DNA from: Marinoscillum luteum
GTDB taxonomy: Bacteria; Bacteroidota; Bacteroidia; Cytophagales; Cyclobacteriaceae
Direction of reading: 5' to 3'
NCBI RefSeq assembly: GCF_044005705.1
Contig: NZ_JBIPKE010000019.1
Span: 434,001 to 498,000 of the forward strand
Length of the DNA stretch: 64,000 nucleotides
The notes under the pieces were generated by a model. It did no database searches, was not told the DNA's origin, and saw only the letters and a program-made list of their open reading frames with translations. Positions 42,182 through 51,147 of this stretch are shown one piece after another (the stretch's first letter is position 1; each line of letters opens with the position of its first letter). The position numbers were made by a program, and so were the translations under genes.

Positions 42182-43294
42182 TTATTCTGCCTGCTTCAAA
42201 ATATCGTGACCACCTTCCAGCAGGTACTTATCTTTCTCGAAAAGTTTCAGGTCGCTTTCCATCATTTCCTGTACGAGTGCCTTAAGGTCATATTCCGGCT
42301 TCCAACCTAACTTCTCATTGGCTTTTGTAGGATCGCCAACGAGTAAATCCACCTCTGTAGGGCGGAAATATTTTGGATCGATTCGGATCACCTCCTGACC
42401 TGCCTTGAAAGCATAGCCCGCATTGGACACGGTCTTGACATAACCTATTTCATTGACTCCTTCTCCTTTGAAGGCAATCTCCACCCCTACTTCGGAGAAT
42501 GCCATGCGCAGAAAATCGCGGATGGTTGTGGTCACGCCTGTAGCCAGCACAAAGTCTTCAGGCTTGTCTTGCTGAAGCATCAGCCACATGCCTCGCACAT
42601 AGTCTTTGGCATGGCCCCAGTCCCTTTTAGAATCAATATTACCCATAAACACCTGATCCTGAAGCCCCAAAGCCATTTTGGCAATAGCCCGGGAAATCTT
42701 CCGGGTCACAAAAGTCTCCCCTCTCAACGGTGATTCGTGATTGAAGAGAATCCCATTACACGCGTACATATTGTACGCCTCCCGGTAGTTTACCGTGATC
42801 CAGTAAGCATAAAGCTTAGCAACCCCATATGGAGATCTCGGATAAAAAGGAGTGGTTTCTTTTTGTGGAACTTCCTGAACCAGACCGTAAAGCTCGGAAG
42901 TGGAAGCTTGATAGATTTTTGTTTTTTGATTCAGCCCAAGTAACCTAACAGCTTCCAACAACCGAAGCGTTCCAATTCCATCAACATCAGCTACATATTC
43001 CGGCGTTTCAAAACTCACACGCACATGCGACATGGCCCCCAGATTGTAGATCTCATCCGGCTGGATCTCCTGGATCAATCGCGTCAGGTTCATCGAATCA
43101 GTCAAATCCCCGTAATGCAAAAACAACCTTGTCTCGGAGCTGTGGGGATCCTGATACAAATGATCAATCCGATCTGTATTAAAAGATGAGGCTCTCCGTT
43201 TAATCCCATGAACTTCGTATCCTTTTTCCAATAACAGCTCGGATAGGTAAGCTCCGTCTTGGCCTGTAATTCCAGTGATTAGGGCTTTTTTCAT
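42182..43294 (-). CDS. gmd: GDP-mannose 4,6-dehydratase
   Basis: 370 residues. GITGQDGAYLSELLLEKG at the N-terminus, QASTSELYGLVQEVPQKETT (Thr/Glu active site), SPYGVAKLYAYWITVNYREA with the Tyr-x3-Lys pair, and FNHESPLRGETFVTRKI are diagnostic of GMD. It forms GDP-4-keto-6-deoxy-D-mannose, used by Fcl. Its base composition is less AT-rich than that of the genes upstream of it. Confidence 0.96.
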   Translation of the reverse strand: MKKALITGITGQDGAYLSELLLEKGYEVHGIKRRASSFNTDRIDHLYQDPHSSETRLFLHYGDLTDSMNLTRLIQEIQPDEIYNLGAMSHVRVSFETPEYVADVDGIGTLRLLEAVRLLGLNQKTKIYQASTSELYGLVQEVPQKETTPFYPRSPYGVAKLYAYWITVNYREAYNMYACNGILFNHESPLRGETFVTRKISRAIAKMALGLQDQVFMGNIDSKRDWGHAKDYVRGMWLMLQQDKPEDFVLATGVTTTIRDFLRMAFSEVGVEIAFKGEGVNEIGYVKTVSNAGYAFKAGQEVIRIDPKYFRPTEVDLLVGDPTKANEKLGWKPEYDLKALVQEMMESDLKLFEKDKYLLEGGHDILKQAE

Positions 43295-43403
43295 TGAAAT
43301 ATATTATGCGTTTCATAAAACTACTAAAGCTCGATAACATTATGGTTAGCGCGAGTGTAGATAGGGACAGACTAAAGGACTTGTTGCATGGCTCTGATCT
43401 CTC

Positions 43404-44378
43404 TCAATAAAGGCCCTGTGATCCACAATCTTCCTTCCAGTCCTCTAGAGCACTCTCAAGATCGTATTTGAACTTGTACCCCTCTTTCATAGCATTTTCA
43501 GGGTAAATATCTGTAGAATAGTAAAGCTTTTGAATACGACGATGGTGTACAGAATTCTTTAAACCTATTACGTTTAAAAACTCAAACCAATAGGCTACAA
43601 ACAACATCAATTTGTAAGGCAACACAGGAGTAAGGGGCTTGAGCCCAAAAACCGATTTGAAATAACCTACAATTCGCCCGATGCTATATTTTATAGGAAA
43701 GGAAAAGTTGAAAATATCAGATTTTGTTTTGTGCTCCAATAGATATTCCATGAACATTACTAACTCTTTCACATAAATATTGGACTTGACCGTAGACCTC
43801 TTGCCAATATAAGGAAAGAGGCCACGGTTCAAAGTATGGTAAAGACGAGTAAAATTCCCGTTTTCATTCGCTCCAAAAACCACCGCTGGCCGAATGACCT
43901 TAAGGGATCTTCCAGGCTTCCGATCCCTCCAGGCTTCCAGTTCTTTCTCTGCCAAAAGCTTCGAAATTCCGTAAGCCGTATCCGGCGCGGTAATAGAATT
44001 TTCAGTTCGCTGCATCTCTCCAGCCTTATACACCATCATTGTACTAGTGAATATGATGCTTTCGATGCCCAATTCCTCACATAGTCGAATCGTGTTGACG
44101 GTACCTATGTGGTTTGTCTCAAAGTATTCTTCCCAGTTGTAGCCTGGCTCCTTGCAAAGTGCTGCCAAGTGTATGCAAGCATCAAAATTCTCTTTTAAAG
44201 AAATCGATTTAAGATCTTCACCCCTAATATCAAAAATGAAGGTCTTTAGCCTTCCATCCAAAATAAGAGATTCCTGAGAATCAATATTGAGAATTTCAAC
44301 AGCTGCATTATTCATCAGCAAAAACTCAATCAAATGCGTGCCAATAAAGCCAGAACCACCTGTAATTAATAATTTCAA
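43404..44378 (-). CDS. NAD-dependent sugar epimerase/dehydratase
   Basis: 324 residues. An extended SDR: GGSGFIGTHLIEFLL nucleotide loop, FTSTMMVYKAG and the catalytic pair in TAYGISKLLAEKELE, then RPAVVFGANENGNF. The C-terminal region (KYSIGRIVGYFKSVFG) is like that of UDP-sugar 4-epimerases or dTDP-sugar reductases. The exact sugar cannot be told. It overlaps the glycosyltransferase gene upstream by four bases and likely supplies a nucleotide sugar for this locus. Confidence 0.85.
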   Translation of the reverse strand: MKLLITGGSGFIGTHLIEFLLMNNAAVEILNIDSQESLILDGRLKTFIFDIRGEDLKSISLKENFDACIHLAALCKEPGYNWEEYFETNHIGTVNTIRLCEELGIESIIFTSTMMVYKAGEMQRTENSITAPDTAYGISKLLAEKELEAWRDRKPGRSLKVIRPAVVFGANENGNFTRLYHTLNRGLFPYIGKRSTVKSNIYVKELVMFMEYLLEHKTKSDIFNFSFPIKYSIGRIVGYFKSVFGLKPLTPVLPYKLMLFVAYWFEFLNVIGLKNSVHHRRIQKLYYSTDIYPENAMKEGYKFKYDLESALEDWKEDCGSQGLY

Positions 44379-45160
44379 TGGGGCATTCTTTTTTTGTTAA
44401 AAATCTTATTGTGAAAATAAAATGGTAAGAAAATAATGAAATGGAATATGGCTCTTGTCTTATTGCCTTTATAAAAATAAGACTTAAAAAAATCAAAATT
44501 CGGTTTAATAAGATTCCATTTATTCGAACTTAAAGAGGTTTTAGTTTTTCGATACTTAACCAGGATTTCAGGAAGGGCATAGGCATAGGGTGTTTTTTTT
44601 AATAAATCTAAAAAGAAAACCCAATCCTGTCTTCTTCTCATCAATGGAAACCTTAAACCCCCGATAAAAGACCTAGGGCAAATCACAGTAGATGTTAAGA
44701 TATAGTTATTGTATTTCAATAAGTTGAAGGAAATTTTACCCGGTGTTGAAAAAAAACATATAACATGCTCATTTGAATCAATTACGGAGTACCAAGAACA
44801 ATAAAATTCGACCGATGGATTGCTCTGAAAAAAAGACATTTGAACCTCCAATTTCTTTGGAACCCAAATATCATCACTATCAAGAAATGCAATATACTCT
44901 CCATTGGCATTATCTAATCCAATATTTCGGCTATATCCAGCTCCTCTGTTTTCAGGAAGGTAAAACCCCTTAATTCTTGAATCCTCCGTTTCATACTCTC
45001 TAATAATATCAGCAGAATGATCCGTGGATTTGTCATCAATCAATAACAACTCCCAGTTCCTATATGATTGAGCCAAAACCGAATCGATAGTCTCTTCCAA
45101 TAACTCGGCAATATTATATACAGGAGTCACGATGGAAACAAGTCGCCCTTCTGATAGCAT
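44375..45160 (-). CDS. GT2-family glycosyltransferase
   Basis: 261 residues. GT-A fold: VSIVTPVYNIAELLEETIDS, LLIDDKSTDHSADIIREYE, NRGAGYSRNIGLDNANGEYI and the metal motif AFLDSDDIWVPKKLE. The RRRQDWVFFLDLLKK segment is the acceptor-side ED-type motif of WaaE-like enzymes, here QDW. It adds one sugar of the repeat unit at the inner membrane. A perfect -7 box lies only four bases before its ATG. Confidence 0.92.
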   Translation of the reverse strand: MLSEGRLVSIVTPVYNIAELLEETIDSVLAQSYRNWELLLIDDKSTDHSADIIREYETEDSRIKGFYLPENRGAGYSRNIGLDNANGEYIAFLDSDDIWVPKKLEVQMSFFQSNPSVEFYCSWYSVIDSNEHVICFFSTPGKISFNLLKYNNYILTSTVICPRSFIGGLRFPLMRRRQDWVFFLDLLKKTPYAYALPEILVKYRKTKTSLSSNKWNLIKPNFDFFKSYFYKGNKTRAIFHFIIFLPFYFHNKIFNKKRMPH

Positions 45161-45164
45161 CTTT

Positions 45165-45172
45165 CAAAATTA
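45165..45172 (-). promoter_or_regulatory. -7 box directly before the GT2 gene
   Basis: TAATTTTG on the minus strand, a perfect TAnnTTTG match only four bases before the ATG. If used, the message is leaderless. In this AT-rich stretch a chance match is possible. Confidence 0.35.
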
Positions 45173-45360
45173 AATAGAACACTTTGCTAATGTAATTTAA
45201 AATGGAATCATCAGAATCTATTACTGAAAGAATTTATCAAAAAGAGACACTTTCATTTCCAGGCCTTAGAATCTCATATATCATCGCTATCTATCTAAAT
45301 ATTTACAAAACTCTGTAAGCTTCCCCGAATTTTGGTCCATTCAAAACCAGAGCTTCAAAC

Positions 45361-46188
45361 CTAATAAAATTCTTCATAAACCTGTTTGGGGGTCTTGTTT
45401 CCAAGCGCCTGGTGAGGTCGATTTTGATTGTAATCTTGCTTCCAATTTCTGTAAGTAATCGTACCTGTCTGATATTTTTGAAAACATATGCGTTAAGCAG
45501 TTCGGATCTTAGCGAACCGTTGAACCTTCCAACATATCCATTTTGCATGGGTCTTCCAGGCTGAATAAAAGCCAGTTCTACTTTGTTTTCCTTGCTCCAT
45601 GTGTCAAGTTGCCTGGATATAAACTCAGGACCATTATCAATACGTATCATATCAGGTAAGCCACGAAAAGTCTTCAATCTGTCCAGAACCTTGACCACTC
45701 TGAGTGAAGGCAAACTGGTGTCGGCTTCAATATCGAGTACCTCACGATTAAAATCATCGATTACATTGAGTAGCCTAAACCGGGTACCATCCCAAAGGCT
45801 ATCTGTAATGAAATCAAGTGACCATACCTGATTGGGTCTCTGTGGTTGAAACAACGCCTGCTTGATCCGTGCGGGCAACCGTCTTTTGGCCCTACGTCTA
45901 ATGTTAAGCTTCAACTGGGTATAGACCCGGTAAACACGCTTATGATTCCATTTAAAGCCTTTTATCCTCAGCCTGTGAAAGCACTTCCAAAACCCAATCG
46001 ATGGGTGCTTATCAATCAGCTCTTTCAATTCCTCGATCACCTTGTCATCATCCAATGGACGAGAAATGTAACTATAACTGCTCTTCGAAATATTCACAGC
46101 CTGACATGCCTTGCGTATGCTTATCTCGTAGTGGAGTAGCATATGATGAACCAAAACCCTCTTTATGTCAGCTGTTAAAGCTTTTTTT
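45361..46188 (-). pseudogene. IS3 transposase orfB, with frameshift and lost catalytic Glu
   Basis: The integrase core is evident: VWSLDFITDSL (first Asp), MIRIDNGPEFISRQL (second Asp) and GRPMQNGYVGRFNGS. The last should be YVERFNGS; the catalytic Glu is Gly, a single A-to-G change at 45538-45540. Near 45445-45449 a one-base loss shifts the frame: before it the protein reads NIRQVRLLTE, and the true C-terminus NWKQDYNQNRPHQALGNKTP is found in another frame, ending at 45361. Upstream, a -1 slip on A7 (46182-46188) would join it to orfA. Confidence 0.88.
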
Positions 46189-46441
46189 CTACTGCATCCT
46201 TAAATGCCTCATGGACTAAACTTAAATCAGCATACATCCTTTTGAGCCTGCCGTTTTCAGTCTCCAACTCCTTTAGCCTCTTCAATTGACTGGTGTCCAT
46301 GCCTCCATATTTGGCCTTCCAGTTGTAGAATGTTGCCTCGCTAATGCCGTGCTTTCTGGCCACTTCCGAGGCTTTCATCCCTGCCTCATTTTGCTTGATT
46401 GCAGAGATGATCTGTTGTTCGGTGAATCTCGTCTTTTTCAT
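46175..46441 (-). CDS. IS3 transposase OrfA (helix-turn-helix)
   Basis: 88 residues from MKKTRFTEQQIISAIKQNE. HTH_Tnp_1 pattern: ASEVARKHGISEATFYNWKA, KYGGMDTSQLKRLKELETEN and a leucine-zipper tail ending in DAVEKKL, where the slippery A7 lies. The start at 46441 is preferred over an upstream ATG (46465) because family members begin with this Met. It looks intact. Confidence 0.9.
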   Translation of the reverse strand: MKKTRFTEQQIISAIKQNEAGMKASEVARKHGISEATFYNWKAKYGGMDTSQLKRLKELETENGRLKRMYADLSLVHEAFKDAVEKKL

Positions 46442-46528
46442 TATTGTATCATTTAAAGTTAGCAATCGCTTCGCTTTTCAGCTCAGCCAACTCTAATTTT
46501 AAATGGACGAATTCTTGGGAAGCTTACA

Positions 46529-46694
46529 TCAACATCTACCTCGTCTTGCTCCTGTGTTTTCCCTGATCCATCAAATGCTGAAGAGGCGTCTTCCAAAAAG
46601 TCCTTCTTCCATTTGTAATCTTAAACTCTTATCTAATGTTAGAATAGATCTCCCTATTTCAATTAACGGGCCTATTAATGAACTAGAAGCGATT
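46529..46694. other. Unassigned spacer between the IS and the dioxygenase gene
   Basis: 166 bases with no convincing gene on either strand. A plus-strand ORF starting inside the IS end runs through it, but its protein is low in complexity and antisense to the dioxygenase end. It may be the remnant of a gene cut away when the IS arrived. Confidence 0.4.
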
Positions 46695-47459
46695 TCATTT
46701 TATGAAAAACTTATTTTCATCAACTTTATGGTTATAATGATAGTGCGTAATGGCATATCTTTCTCCTTCAGTTAACGGTTTACCACGATGTAAGCCACGA
46801 GTATCTGCGAACAATAACGTTCCAGCAGGAGCAGTAAAGGTAGTAGGTTCTTCCAAAACACCAGAACTAGTCAGTTTTTCAACCTCTTCTTCAGAAAAAC
46901 GATAGTCTGCAATACTCTTGTTAAGAAATTTATTGGCATTCAAAAACTCTTTATACCTGTTAGATTTCCTAATGTACTGAAAAGGGCCGTTCTCTTCTAA
47001 AACATCTGTTAAATACAATATGGTTTTAAACTGATGCATAAAGGGGGCATCCCTATGCCATCCTCCACCAGATCCAAGATTATCTTCAGAGGCAGTTATT
47101 TTTCCCAACAGTTTGAATCCATCATGGATATTATGAACCACAAATCTTCGGAAGATTTCCATTGAAAGATTATCTACTTTAGGTATATCAAAATCACTTA
47201 CAATTCTCTCAACACCATATGCCCTAACATCGGAATCATTTGATTCTCTTTTTAATAAATTTGGATGGTTGATTATAAAATTATCCGCAGCTTCAACAAG
47301 AACCCGACACTGTTCTTCTGATAGAAACCTCTCGATTTTAAAACATCCTTCATTTTTTAGACCACTTAATACATCCGCATGAGCTTCCTTTGCATTTATA
47401 CTAGCATAATTCAACTTATAAAGGGTCTCAGAGAGGTACAATTTCAAACTATTTTTCAT
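46695..47459 (-). CDS. Phytanoyl-CoA dioxygenase (PhyH) family Fe(II)/2-oxoglutarate enzyme
   Basis: 254 residues. The iron facial triad is visible as His135 and Asp137 (GGGWHRDAPFMHQ) and His224 (DTRGLHRGKPL), with Arg234 (EGERYAITHY) to bind 2-oxoglutarate. PhyH enzymes hydroxylate diverse small molecules. It overlaps the candidate polymerase gene by 11 bases inside the polysaccharide operon, so it may hydroxylate a sugar or lipid of the glycan. The substrate is not known. Confidence 0.85.
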   Translation of the reverse strand: MKNSLKLYLSETLYKLNYASINAKEAHADVLSGLKNEGCFKIERFLSEEQCRVLVEAADNFIINHPNLLKRESNDSDVRAYGVERIVSDFDIPKVDNLSMEIFRRFVVHNIHDGFKLLGKITASEDNLGSGGGWHRDAPFMHQFKTILYLTDVLEENGPFQYIRKSNRYKEFLNANKFLNKSIADYRFSEEEVEKLTSSGVLEEPTTFTAPAGTLLFADTRGLHRGKPLTEGERYAITHYHYNHKVDENKFFIK

Positions 47460-48699
47460 AACTCATTCGATGTTTAATGAAGAAAATCCAACCTAAGCTG
47501 ATAATAAAATATATGAACGATTTACCAATTAAATTAATTTGTTCAATGGGAGACTCAAAGAATACTCCTAGAAATAATACCAATAAGGGGTAGGATACTA
47601 AGCTTAAATTTGCACGACTATATTTTAAGAGATCCCCAAAATTTCTAAGAATAAAAATGATGTAAAGAGAAACAACTACTATCCCACTAGGGAAAAATGG
47701 AATGTAAAATATTGTAGCAAATAGACCAGGAGAAGAACCCGCATGAGATGTTATTACGGGATATACTATTGTATGATTCATTCTATTAATCCCCCATATT
47801 TCAGGTTTGTCAGCCGGTTGGCCCAATATAATTGAAAATCTCCTAAAAATGTCTTGAAGTAACCCAACATTGGCCTCCATAGAAATGCTCAAATCATTTA
47901 GAATAGATTCCCCTGCAATTTGAAGCGATACATACCACATGGAAATTCTTCTGATCACCAGAAAGAAAAACTCTCCAGAAAATAATAGCTGAGTTGATGT
48001 TTCAACTCCATATTTGTTAGCCACTCCCATAAATAATGCAAGAAATCCGAAAACACCTACAAATAGGTATTTAAAGTTGGTTTTAATAAAACCAACCACT
48101 CCATTCGACTTCTTTGTCATGAAAATGGGCTTTTCCAGCTTGATGCAAAACAGTAAGATTATCAATATGAACAATACGTCATATGAGGATGTAGCAGTCA
48201 AAACCATAGAGATTAATACGAGTACATTGATCAGTCTTTGAAATTTAGTTATGTAAAATCCGTTTAAGGTCATTAACAATAAACCAAACACCATGCTCGA
48301 AAAATAGGCTTTGATCCCAAATACTAGCATCACTAGTTTCCCTGCTTCTTGAAACCGGACATGATGCCTAAAACTGTAGGAATACTGAGAAGAGAAAATC
48401 AAAGCCAATACTAAAAAACCAAGGGCCAATACAAAATTTAAAGATTCATTAGATGCCAACCGGCCAACAGCAACCAACAGCGTTTTGTTAAAATTCACTC
48501 GTGGCAGTAGTATATCTAAGATGAGAACGAGTAAAAAAACCGCAGGTACCCACAGAACAAAAAACAAGTGATTAGGCATATTAAAATAATATTCAAACCG
48601 CCCCGGGAATACCATTTGGGTAAGGAAAGGTAACCCATAGTATATTACTATAAATATTGTAAATACGATGATCGCCGGTCTACTAATCTCTGCTCTCAT
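47449..48699 (-). CDS. Candidate O-antigen polymerase (Wzy-like)
   Basis: 416 residues, about ten to twelve membrane segments and a large middle loop (about 250-320: RRISMWYVSLQIAGESI, HTIVYPVITSHAGSSPGLFA) such as Wzy proteins have in the periplasm. Wzy proteins share little sequence, so the call rests on topology, size and position next to the candidate flippase in an operon that lacks another polymerase. Its codons are AT-rich. Confidence 0.7.
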   Translation of the reverse strand: MRAEISRPAIIVFTIFIVIYYGLPFLTQMVFPGRFEYYFNMPNHLFFVLWVPAVFLLVLILDILLPRVNFNKTLLVAVGRLASNESLNFVLALGFLVLALIFSSQYSYSFRHHVRFQEAGKLVMLVFGIKAYFSSMVFGLLLMTLNGFYITKFQRLINVLVLISMVLTATSSYDVLFILIILLFCIKLEKPIFMTKKSNGVVGFIKTNFKYLFVGVFGFLALFMGVANKYGVETSTQLLFSGEFFFLVIRRISMWYVSLQIAGESILNDLSISMEANVGLLQDIFRRFSIILGQPADKPEIWGINRMNHTIVYPVITSHAGSSPGLFATIFYIPFFPSGIVVVSLYIIFILRNFGDLLKYSRANLSLVSYPLLVLFLGVFFESPIEQINLIGKSFIYFIISLGWIFFIKHRMSYEK

Positions 48700-48708
48700 A
48701 ATCCTAAT

Positions 48709-49947
48709 CTATTGATTACAGTAGTAACTTCGACTGAGCACTATGAGAATAACTAACCTTATTACATGTGTACATAACAAAGTTATGATTATTGCCTCAA
48801 CAGCGGAAAATTTTACTTCTAGCAATAAGAATATGATAATTGTCATTACATAGTAGCACAAATCCACAAGTAAAGTTACTTTCCTCTTAACTCTCCAAAA
48901 AGAATAATTGGCAAAATGCTGAGATACGGCAAAAATACAGAAGTACACACCTATTAGACCGATCAAACTTAAACTGAGATCAATTTGAAGCAATCTGTCA
49001 ACGTAATTTAATAAAAGGATAATCGAACCGAAAATCGCTAAACTCATTAAACCATATAGTACTAACTTCGTTGGTGAAACTACTTCGTTAATTTTCTTTT
49101 TACTTTCAAGATATTCCTTTCTTTTTGTTGATATTAAAAACATATCAATAAAAAGAACTGGTATTGTACCTATTTGAGCTAGAAAGGAATATTGAGCGAG
49201 CAACTCTGGTTTAAAAAACCTTATTAACATACGATCAGTTAAAGGAATATTCCTTGTCGAAACAGCTTGTATTTGATTGAATATTAGCTTTCTGCGATAA
49301 TCATTAAAATATCGTTTAAGTGTTACAATGTTTAAGTTTAAAAAGAGCCGATAAATTCTTCTAAGTTGATTATGTGTTAGAGAAAGTAAGATCACAACAA
49401 GGTTGATCATTAAAGATGAACTCAAAAAAATCCAAAAAAGAGTTGTTTGGGGGGATTGCAATGAAAATATCGGAACAAACAATATTAAAAAAGGACCGAC
49501 TGATTTGGAGAGCATTACCAAACTCCACTTTTCAAAATCCTTCTTAAATAGTAATATTCGCTGAATTTCATCTATAACTTTCTCCAATGAAATGGCTCCC
49601 AAAAATGCTAAACTGTAAAAGATGTCATCAACATAAAGATAAATAAGACCAAATAGGATCATTATGAACACAATAAATTGATATATAAGTCTCTGATAAT
49701 AAACTATCTCCGATCTTGCCTTTGAGACCCATATGATTTTTTGATCACTAAAGATATTTTTGTAAAAATCAAAATGAGCCTCATTATTCAAGATTATCAT
49801 GAGCGACGCATAAGCTAGGAAATAGATTGACAACAGATTGGCTAGTTCTGTTAAACCAAAATCCAGCAATATGTAAAGAGTAACTGGCTTAACCCCAACT
49901 GAGGCTCCTCTTGCAACATAAAATAAAAATTTTCTGTTTAGACGCAA
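48709..49947 (-). CDS. Candidate Wzx-type polysaccharide flippase
   Basis: 412 residues with about ten to twelve membrane segments spread along the chain and basic loops (TKRKEYLESKKKINE, FWRVKRKVTLL), as in MOP-superfamily exporters. I see no family signature strong enough for certainty. The place beside the Wzy candidate and the absence of an ABC exporter support it. It would turn the lipid-linked repeat to the periplasmic face. Confidence 0.65.
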   Translation of the reverse strand: MRLNRKFLFYVARGASVGVKPVTLYILLDFGLTELANLLSIYFLAYASLMIILNNEAHFDFYKNIFSDQKIIWVSKARSEIVYYQRLIYQFIVFIMILFGLIYLYVDDIFYSLAFLGAISLEKVIDEIQRILLFKKDFEKWSLVMLSKSVGPFLILFVPIFSLQSPQTTLFWIFLSSSLMINLVVILLSLTHNQLRRIYRLFLNLNIVTLKRYFNDYRRKLIFNQIQAVSTRNIPLTDRMLIRFFKPELLAQYSFLAQIGTIPVLFIDMFLISTKRKEYLESKKKINEVVSPTKLVLYGLMSLAIFGSIILLLNYVDRLLQIDLSLSLIGLIGVYFCIFAVSQHFANYSFWRVKRKVTLLVDLCYYVMTIIIFLLLEVKFSAVEAIIITLLCTHVIRLVILIVLSRSYYCNQ

Positions 49948-49959
49948 GTTTCTTGGGGT

Positions 49960-51147
49960 TTATAGTCCTAATAGTACTCGCTTAAACTTGTTGACTATTT
50001 TGTTTCGATTTTGAATGGCACCAATAAAGTAGTCTAACTTTTGTCTATTGTAACATTTTTCCAGATTCATTAACGAATCAAGTAAAGATTCAGGATTCTC
50101 AAATTCCCTAATTACTAATCCTTTAGCTAAAAATCCATAATTATCTCGTACATCTTTACTCAAAAAAGCAGCCTTATAGGTTGGTTTATTTTGAAATATA
50201 GAGTCTAAAATAACGGCAGACTCATTTGTAATCATAGCAATACATGAAGCAATATCGTTTTGCGGATTCCTATCAATACTACACCTTAGTTTTGCATACT
50301 TAAAATTTAACTCACGGGTATCTCTCGGGTGTGGTCTGTATAAAACACTATACCCTGAATGAATTAGTAACACTATCAATTTTTTGATTTCTTCTAAGGA
50401 ATCTAAAGGATTCGTACAGATTAGTACTTTATTTTCTTCAGGTCGTTTATGCCCTTCCATTTCTGTGAAATGGAAGTCGAAGAGTTCAAATATCTTTCGA
50501 TTATTTGGGTTTCTGTACTTATCAATACTATCCTGACTAAAAAGCACATTTAAATCATGAAACAAAGGTGGGAAATGAATAGAAACTGGTGCGTGTTGTA
50601 TATACACCACTTTCTTATTGTTTAGTTTCCCATAGTCATAGTATAAGATGTTTGCTGGTGAGTGATCATTAAAATTGAATAATAACTGGGCAAAGTCAAC
50701 CTTTTGTAGAATCAAATCAATCCCTGATAATTTGACTAATCTCATAAAGTTATCACGGTATAAACCGTCTCGGAAAGATTTAAAAACGTGTCTTAACAAC
50801 ACAGTACTATTACACAGAGCAAGCAACATTAACTGACGGTGATTGATATGATTGTACGGTGATTTAAATTGACCAATTGAAATTACACTAAGTTCAATTC
50901 CTACAGTTTCACACCATTCCGCAACTCTTAGCTGATTTGGTGAAAAAACGATACAAGAATATTTGAGACATAGTTTGAACCGTTTGGAAAAGAGTCTCTC
51001 AAAAATAAATCCAAACCATTTATAGGTGATGGCAACAATAAATAATGTTATAATCCTTGTAAATATTGAAGCTCCATTATCAAACCGACTAAGTATAGAC
51101 CGCATCTGTAGGTAATATCTGAAGGCATTATCAATCATAGCTATCAA
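49960..51147 (-). CDS. GT-B-like glycosyltransferase, possibly sialyl/nonulosonyl-transferase type
   Basis: 395 residues. The second half has VVYIQHAPVSIHFPP, then VLICTNPLDSLEE, then SVLYRPHPRDTREL, then ITNESAVILDSIFQNKPTYKA. A His-Pro followed by a Ser-containing loop is the layout of capsule, CDP-glycerol and polysialyl transferases of GT-B fold. It overlaps the BNR gene by four bases in the operon that makes a CMP-nonulosonic acid, so it is the best candidate to transfer that sugar. The family is not certain. Confidence 0.6.
   Translation of the reverse strand: MIAMIDNAFRYYLQMRSILSRFDNGASIFTRIITLFIVAITYKWFGFIFERLFSKRFKLCLKYSCIVFSPNQLRVAEWCETVGIELSVISIGQFKSPYNHINHRQLMLLALCNSTVLLRHVFKSFRDGLYRDNFMRLVKLSGIDLILQKVDFAQLLFNFNDHSPANILYYDYGKLNNKKVVYIQHAPVSIHFPPLFHDLNVLFSQDSIDKYRNPNNRKIFELFDFHFTEMEGHKRPEENKVLICTNPLDSLEEIKKLIVLLIHSGYSVLYRPHPRDTRELNFKYAKLRCSIDRNPQNDIASCIAMITNESAVILDSIFQNKPTYKAAFLSKDVRDNYGFLAKGLVIREFENPESLLDSLMNLEKCYNRQKLDYFIGAIQNRNKIVNKFKRVLLGL

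Larger units (their letters stand above)
45314..46528 (-). mobile_element. IS3-family element (IS407-like group), inactivated
   Basis: 1215 bases. The ends form an imperfect 25-26 base inverted repeat: TGTAAGCTTCCC at 45314 is repeated as its complement ending at 46528, and both ends run on to GTCCA. It carries orfA and orfB with an A7 slippery run between them. The flanking bases (CTC and TCA) do not form a target duplication. OrfB is damaged twice, so the element cannot move on its own. It lies between the dioxygenase and GT2 genes of the polysaccharide operon, in the same direction. Confidence 0.88.

Noticed and set aside
45303..45360. Tail of the long orfB reading frame running past the IS end
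   Set aside because: It exists only because of the frameshift; the true C-terminus in the other frame stops at 45361.
46503..46775. Plus-strand ORF of 90 codons from the IS end into the dioxygenase gene
   Set aside because: It begins inside the IS inverted repeat and is partly antisense to a real gene; no family is recognisable.
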